Shown here: in pieces, positions 6,207 through 8,858 of the stretch | Position numbering within the stretch: position 1 is the stretch's first letter | Layout: each line of letters begins with the position of its first letter | Assembly (NCBI GenBank): GCA_023430845.1 | Contig: JAEYYJ010000417.1 | Coordinates: 1-8,858 of the forward strand | DNA: 8,858 nt | Direction of reading: 5' to 3' | Source of the DNA: Pseudomonadota bacterium | GTDB lineage: Bacteria > Pseudomonadota > Alphaproteobacteria > Rhizobiales > Hyphomicrobiaceae | Made by a program: the position numbers and the translations under genes | The notes under the pieces: generated by a model | Databases searched by the model: none | Told to the model about the DNA's origin: nothing | What the model saw: only the letters and a program-made list of their open reading frames with translations

Positions 6207-7529
6207 ATGACTGAGATTTCCAGGCGGAACCTGATTGTCGGCGCGGGAGCTGGTGCTGTTGCAGCGACGAGCTTCGGCACTTTCGCGATTGCCCAGGGGG
6301 CAGGCGCTGGCCGGGTCGTCGTGATCGGCGGCGGTGCCGGTGGCGCGAGCCTGGCACGTGCATTGAAGCTCGGCGCCCCTGCATTGCGTGTCACGCTGAT
6401 TGAGCCGAACAAGATCTATTCGTCGTCGTTCTTCTCGAACCTTTATCTCGGCGGCTTCCGCACGTTCGGTTCGCTCAACCACAACTATGACGGTTTGCGC
6501 CGCCTCGGGATCACCGTCCTCCATCAGCGCGCGACGGCCGTCGACACGGCCAAGAAGACCGTGCGCACGAGCGGTGGCCAGACGCTGGCCTACGACAAGC
6601 TCGTGGTGTCGCCGGGCATCGACGTCAAATACGACTCTGTTCCCGGCTACTCGACCGCCGCCGCGGGTGGGCGCGCGCCCCACGCCTATACGACGGACGG
6701 TGCCGGCAAGCAGCAGCTGAAGCGCCTGCTCGAGCAGATGCCGAATGGCGGCACGGTCGCTATGGTCATGCCGAGCGGCGCGTTCCGCTGCCCGCCTGGA
6801 CCTTACGAGCGCGCGGCGATGATTGCGCACTTCCTCAAGACGCGGAAGCCGAAGTCGCGGCTCGTGATCCTTGATCCGAAGAAGGGGTTCTCGAAGCAGC
6901 CCGTGTTCGTCGAGGCCTACAACAAGTACTATAAGGACAATCTCGAGCTGAACCTGTCGAACGACATCGATGATTTCAGCGTCACGAGCTTCGATCTGAA
7001 GTCGCGCGAAATCACGACCAAGGCCGGCAAGAAGGTCAAGTTCGATGTCGCGAACGTCATCCCGCAGCAGAGCGCGGGACAGATCGCGCTGAAGACCGGG
7101 CTGGCCAAGGGCGACTGGTGCCCGGTCAACCCGGAAAATTTCTCGTCGGCACTCGTGAAGGACGTTTACGTGCTCGGCGATGCGGCGATCGCGGCCGAGA
7201 TGCCGAAGTCGGCCTTCTCCGCCAACAGCCAGGCCAAGGTTGCCGCCAACGACATCCTTGCGGAGCTCGCCAAGGGTGAGCGCTTCCCGGCCCGCTTCCG
7301 CAATACCTGCTGGTCGCTGCTGGCGCCGGACGACAACGTCAAGGTCGGCGCCAATTACACGCCGAAGGACGGCAAGCTCGATCCCTCGGGCTCGTTCGTG
7401 TCGAAGCCGGGCGAGGATGCCGCGACGCGTGCACAGAATTACCAGGAGTCGATCGGCTGGTATTCCGGCATCATCGCCGACATGTTCGCAGGCCCCCCGG
7501 CGGCTGCGGCAAAGAAGAAGAAGGGCTGA
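6207..7529 (+). CDS. fccB: Flavocytochrome c sulfide dehydrogenase, flavoprotein subunit (FccB/SoxF type)
   Basis: This 440-residue periplasmic flavoenzyme is of the sulfide:quinone reductase / FCSD fold. It has a Tat leader (SRRNLIVGAG, 5-14; cleavage near AIA at 27-29). The FAD Rossmann motif is VVVIGGGAGGASLA (37-50), with FAD ribose Glu66 in LIEPN. FRCPPGPYER (193-202), DWCPVNP (303-309) and NTCWSLLAP (366-374) hold C195, C305 and C368. A GDA FAD motif is at 324-326. The C-terminal FCSD-specific domain follows (about 363-430), ending in a lysine tail. C195 and C368 correspond to the catalytic disulfide of Allochromatium FccB. At the position of its FAD-linking cysteine this protein has Ser74, so flavin is probably bound non-covalently. 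GGGAGG (6196-6201) sits 5 nt before the ATG. No FccA cytochrome gene is adjacent, so the electron acceptor is unknown. Confidence 0.92.
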   Translation: MTEISRRNLIVGAGAGAVAATSFGTFAIAQGAGAGRVVVIGGGAGGASLARALKLGAPALRVTLIEPNKIYSSSFFSNLYLGGFRTFGSLNHNYDGLRRLGITVLHQRATAVDTAKKTVRTSGGQTLAYDKLVVSPGIDVKYDSVPGYSTAAAGGRAPHAYTTDGAGKQQLKRLLEQMPNGGTVAMVMPSGAFRCPPGPYERAAMIAHFLKTRKPKSRLVILDPKKGFSKQPVFVEAYNKYYKDNLELNLSNDIDDFSVTSFDLKSREITTKAGKKVKFDVANVIPQQSAGQIALKTGLAKGDWCPVNPENFSSALVKDVYVLGDAAIAAEMPKSAFSANSQAKVAANDILAELAKGERFPARFRNTCWSLLAPDDNVKVGANYTPKDGKLDPSGSFVSKPGEDAATRAQNYQESIGWYSGIIADMFAGPPAAAAKKKKG

Positions 7530-7571
7530 TCGGGCGCGACTTTTGCGAAACCCGATCGTGCGAGATCAAGG

Positions 7572-7597
7572 AGCGCCCGGCCATCGTGCCGGGCGTT
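7572..7597. terminator. Hairpin between convergent fccB and pterin dehydratase genes
   Basis: CGCCCGG (7574-7580) pairs with CCGGGCG (7589-7595). The stem extends by a G-T and an A-T pair, and the loop is 8 nt. It lies 42 nt after the fccB stop and just beyond the stop of the opposing gene. It is GC-rich, with only a short TT-C-T run on the plus side. Probably a shared terminator. Confidence 0.55.
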
Positions 7598-7604
7598 CTG
7601 CCGT

Positions 7605-7907
7605 TCATGTGCTCGCGCCGCTCGCCAGCTTGTCGATGATCTTCGCGAGCTTGATATCGCGCTCGGTCAGGCCGCCGGCATCGTGCGTCGAAAGTGTAAT
7701 CTCGACGCTGTTCCACACATTGAACCATTCAGGGTGGTGGTCGAGCTTCTCCGCGGCCAGCGCCACCCGCGTCATGAAGCCGAAGGCGGCGCTGAAATCC
7801 GCGAACTTGAAGGTGCGGGCCAAGGCGTCGCGCCCATCGACCATTTGCCAATCCGGCAGCTCGGCGCGAGCGGATTGGCGTTCGTTTGCATCCAGTTTCC
7901 GGGCCAT
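7605..7907 (-). CDS. phhB: 4a-hydroxytetrahydrobiopterin dehydratase (pterin-4a-carbinolamine dehydratase)
   Basis: This 100-residue cytosolic enzyme has the full length of the PCD/DCoH family. It dehydrates 4a-hydroxytetrahydropterin to the quinonoid dihydropterin, recycling the cofactor of aromatic amino acid hydroxylases. The active-site signature is clear: KLDHHPEW (54-61; H57, H58), then V-x-I-x-L-S-T-H (H75) and [11 protein letters not shown] (78-88). No phenylalanine hydroxylase gene is near. Orphan copies of this gene are common in alphaproteobacteria, where the role may lie in other pterin metabolism. Its start at 7907 is the only Met ahead of the conserved N-terminal helix. It converges on fccB and diverges from the small secreted genes. 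Confidence 0.92.
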   Translation of the reverse strand: MARKLDANERQSARAELPDWQMVDGRDALARTFKFADFSAAFGFMTRVALAAEKLDHHPEWFNVWNSVEITLSTHDAGGLTERDIKLAKIIDKLASGAST

Positions 7908-8140
7908 GGAATGTCCTCCGCGTGATGGGGCGGCGTCTGGCCGCGCTCGTGTTCATTCAGGATTAACGGTGAGCGCATCATTCCAGCGCGTGCGGCGCAC
8001 CTTCAAGACGTTGTGATTGCTTTTTGGGCCGTATGAGCGCCGGATCACGTCGTGTTGCGCGTTTTGGTCGAAAAAGGCGCGTACAGTTGGTGTGCGCCAA
8101 GGGACCTTTCCGCGTGTCCTGCGCCCGAATGGGTGCGCCG

Positions 8141-8146
8141 AGGAGG
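8141..8146 (+). promoter_or_regulatory. Ribosome binding site choosing the start of copy B
   Basis: AGGAGG lies 6 nt before the ATG at 8153. It abuts an in-frame ATG at 8147 with no spacer, so initiation at 8153 is favoured. Longer in-frame forms starting upstream (for example at 8024) place a basic, non-secretory stretch before the signal peptide and are unlikely. Confidence 0.65.
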
Positions 8147-8152
8147 ATGGCA

Positions 8153-8440
8153 ATGGTGCTGAAACTACTCTTTGCGACTGCAGTCGGGCTGACTGCGGTT
8201 GTTGCGGCTGTGCCCGCGGAAGCGCAGCGCAAACGCTCGGACGGCGTGGTCCGGACCTGCAGCAACTACGGAAATGGCTGCACGAGCGCCCCTATCCGCA
8301 GGGGCCGTTTCGACTATGAGTTCCGCATGCCGGGCGGCACCTGGGTGAGCTGCCGCGCAGACTGCAGGAATGCGATCCGCGAGGACATGCTCGATTTCTG
8401 GGAGACCCAGCGGGAGCGCCAGCGCGGTTCGTCCCGCTGA
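8153..8440 (+). CDS. Small secreted Cys/Trp-motif protein, copy B (unknown function)
   Basis: This 95-residue protein has a signal peptide (MVLKLLFATAVGL..., cleavage near AEA at 22-24). The basic mature protein carries CSNYGNGC (C36, C43), APIRRG (46-51), YEFRMPGGTWVSC (55-67), CRADC (C67, C71) and DFWETQ (81-86). Four cysteines fit two disulfides in the oxidising periplasm. The cysteine spacing rules out c-type haem (no CxxCH). It is a tandem paralogue of the next gene, 24 nt downstream, and a more distant paralogue of 4160-4504. The pair is probably one transcript. I recognise no characterised family. Confidence 0.78.
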   Translation: MVLKLLFATAVGLTAVVAAVPAEAQRKRSDGVVRTCSNYGNGCTSAPIRRGRFDYEFRMPGGTWVSCRADCRNAIREDMLDFWETQRERQRGSSR

Positions 8441-8464
8441 CGAACGTCTCGAGGAGGCTGAACG

Positions 8465-8764
8465 ATGCTTATGAAAACTGTGCTGAGCGCAGCGATGGGC
8501 CTTCCTTTGATCTTCGGCCTGATCGCCACGGCAGATGCCCAATCTCGCAACAGGAGCCCCGGCGCGGGCGTTGTGTCGGCCTGCAGCATCTATGGCAATG
8601 GCTGCACGACGGCACCCATTCGGCGCGCCGGTAACGATTACGAATTCCGCCTGCCGGGCGGCACGTGGGTGTCGTGCAAGCAGAGCTGCAAAGACACGCT
8701 GCGGCGCGAAACCGTGGACTTCTGGGATACACAGCGCGAGAACGGCGGCAGCGAAATCAACTAA
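8465..8764 (+). CDS. Small secreted Cys/Trp-motif protein, copy C (unknown function)
   Basis: This 99-residue protein has a signal peptide (core about 5-22, cleavage near ADA at 23-25). The mature part is CSIYGNGC (C40, C47), APIRRA (50-55), YEFRLPGGTWVSC (59-71), CKQSC (C71, C75) and DFWDTQ (85-90). Alignment with copy B is colinear without gaps through the core, which indicates a tandem duplication. Differences are mostly conservative (Met/Leu, Glu/Asp), so both copies look maintained rather than decaying. GGAGG (8453-8457) lies 7 nt before the ATG at 8465, within the 24-nt gap after copy B. Function is unknown; an extracytoplasmic, disulfide-stabilised protein is inferred. Confidence 0.78.
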   Translation: MLMKTVLSAAMGLPLIFGLIATADAQSRNRSPGAGVVSACSIYGNGCTTAPIRRAGNDYEFRLPGGTWVSCKQSCKDTLRRETVDFWDTQRENGGSEIN

Positions 8765-8794
8765 CTGCCCTGACGCTGCGCCGCCTGCTCAGTG

Positions 8795-8824
8795 ACCTGC
8801 CTCAGACCTTCTTCTGAGGCAGGT
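8795..8824. terminator. Perfect 11-bp stem-loop overlapping the stop codon of the right-edge gene
   Basis: ACCTGCCTCAG (8795-8805) pairs exactly with CTGAGGCAGGT (8814-8824) around an 8-nt loop. It lies 30 nt past the stop of copy C and includes the TGA and last codons of the leftward gene. No T-run follows on either strand, so it may act as a Rho-independent-like pause, a Rho-terminated 3' end stabiliser or a shared barrier between converging transcripts. Confidence 0.55.
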
Positions 8825-8858
8825 TGAGCCGGATGTGGAGCTCGTTGAGCTGCTTGTT
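8802..8858 (-). CDS. aspS: C-terminal end of a leftward gene, probably aspartyl-tRNA synthetase
   Basis: Only the last 18 codons and TGA stop are in the window, encoding NKQLNELHIRLNLPQKKV. The pattern QL-x-ELHIRL followed by a short polar/basic end resembles the C-terminus of alphaproteobacterial aspartyl-tRNA synthetases as I remember them. With so little sequence this is a tentative call. The 5' part lies beyond the right edge. The gene converges on copy C, and its final codons form half of the stem-loop described above. Confidence 0.42.
   Translation of the reverse strand, partial: NKQLNELHIRLNLPQKKV

Noticed and set aside
8153..8764. Cysteine pairs of copies B and C read as c-type haem sites
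   Set aside because: No CxxCH motif; spacings are CxxxC and C-x6-C.

Overview
This is an 8.86 kb, GC-rich, densely coded window. It most likely comes from an alphaproteobacterium of the order Hyphomicrobiales. That placement is an inference from the gene content (Sox sulfur genes, a small secreted-protein family I associate with this order, an AspS-like C-terminus) and the codon use. No rRNA, tRNA, CRISPR array, insertion sequence or phage gene is visible.

Left third (1-3569). A 5'-partial M20-family zinc peptidase runs leftward off the window. It is divergent from an iron-containing alcohol dehydrogenase / maleylacetate reductase-like enzyme, and a 16-bp imperfect palindrome (563-578) lies between their starts. 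The dehydrogenase converges on a 12-TM major facilitator transporter. The three look like catabolic accessory genes, but no regulator is encoded beside them. A gene-free stretch of about 330 bp (3238-3569) follows.

Middle (3570-7600). Two secreted small-protein genes read rightward: a conserved hypothetical, and a short Cys/Trp-rich protein. The second ends at a strong bidirectional terminator (4511-4543). Beyond it lies a compact sulfur-oxidation island. soxY and soxZ read leftward. soxS (a periplasmic CPYC thioredoxin-like protein) and the flavoprotein subunit of flavocytochrome c sulfide dehydrogenase (fccB/soxF type) read rightward. SoxY carries a Tat leader and the C-terminal GGCGG swinging arm on which sulfur intermediates are carried. 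SoxS probably keeps that cysteine usable. The flavoprotein probably oxidises sulfide, or a sulfur species, in the periplasm. soxXA, soxB, soxCD and the FccA cytochrome are absent from the window, and the island is bounded on both sides by unrelated genes. The flavoprotein keeps its redox cysteines but has Ser where the classical enzyme has the cysteine that binds FAD covalently. A perfect 8-bp inverted repeat with a 14-bp spacer lies just upstream of it.

Right end (7601-8858). A pterin-4a-carbinolamine dehydratase (leftward) is followed by two tandem rightward genes. These are paralogues of the small secreted protein beside soxZ. All three copies share a GTWxxC / CxxxC / DFW(E/D)TQ core, and I cannot assign this family a function. 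The window closes with the last 18 codons of a leftward gene, probably aspartyl-tRNA synthetase. A perfect 11-bp stem-loop overlaps its stop codon.
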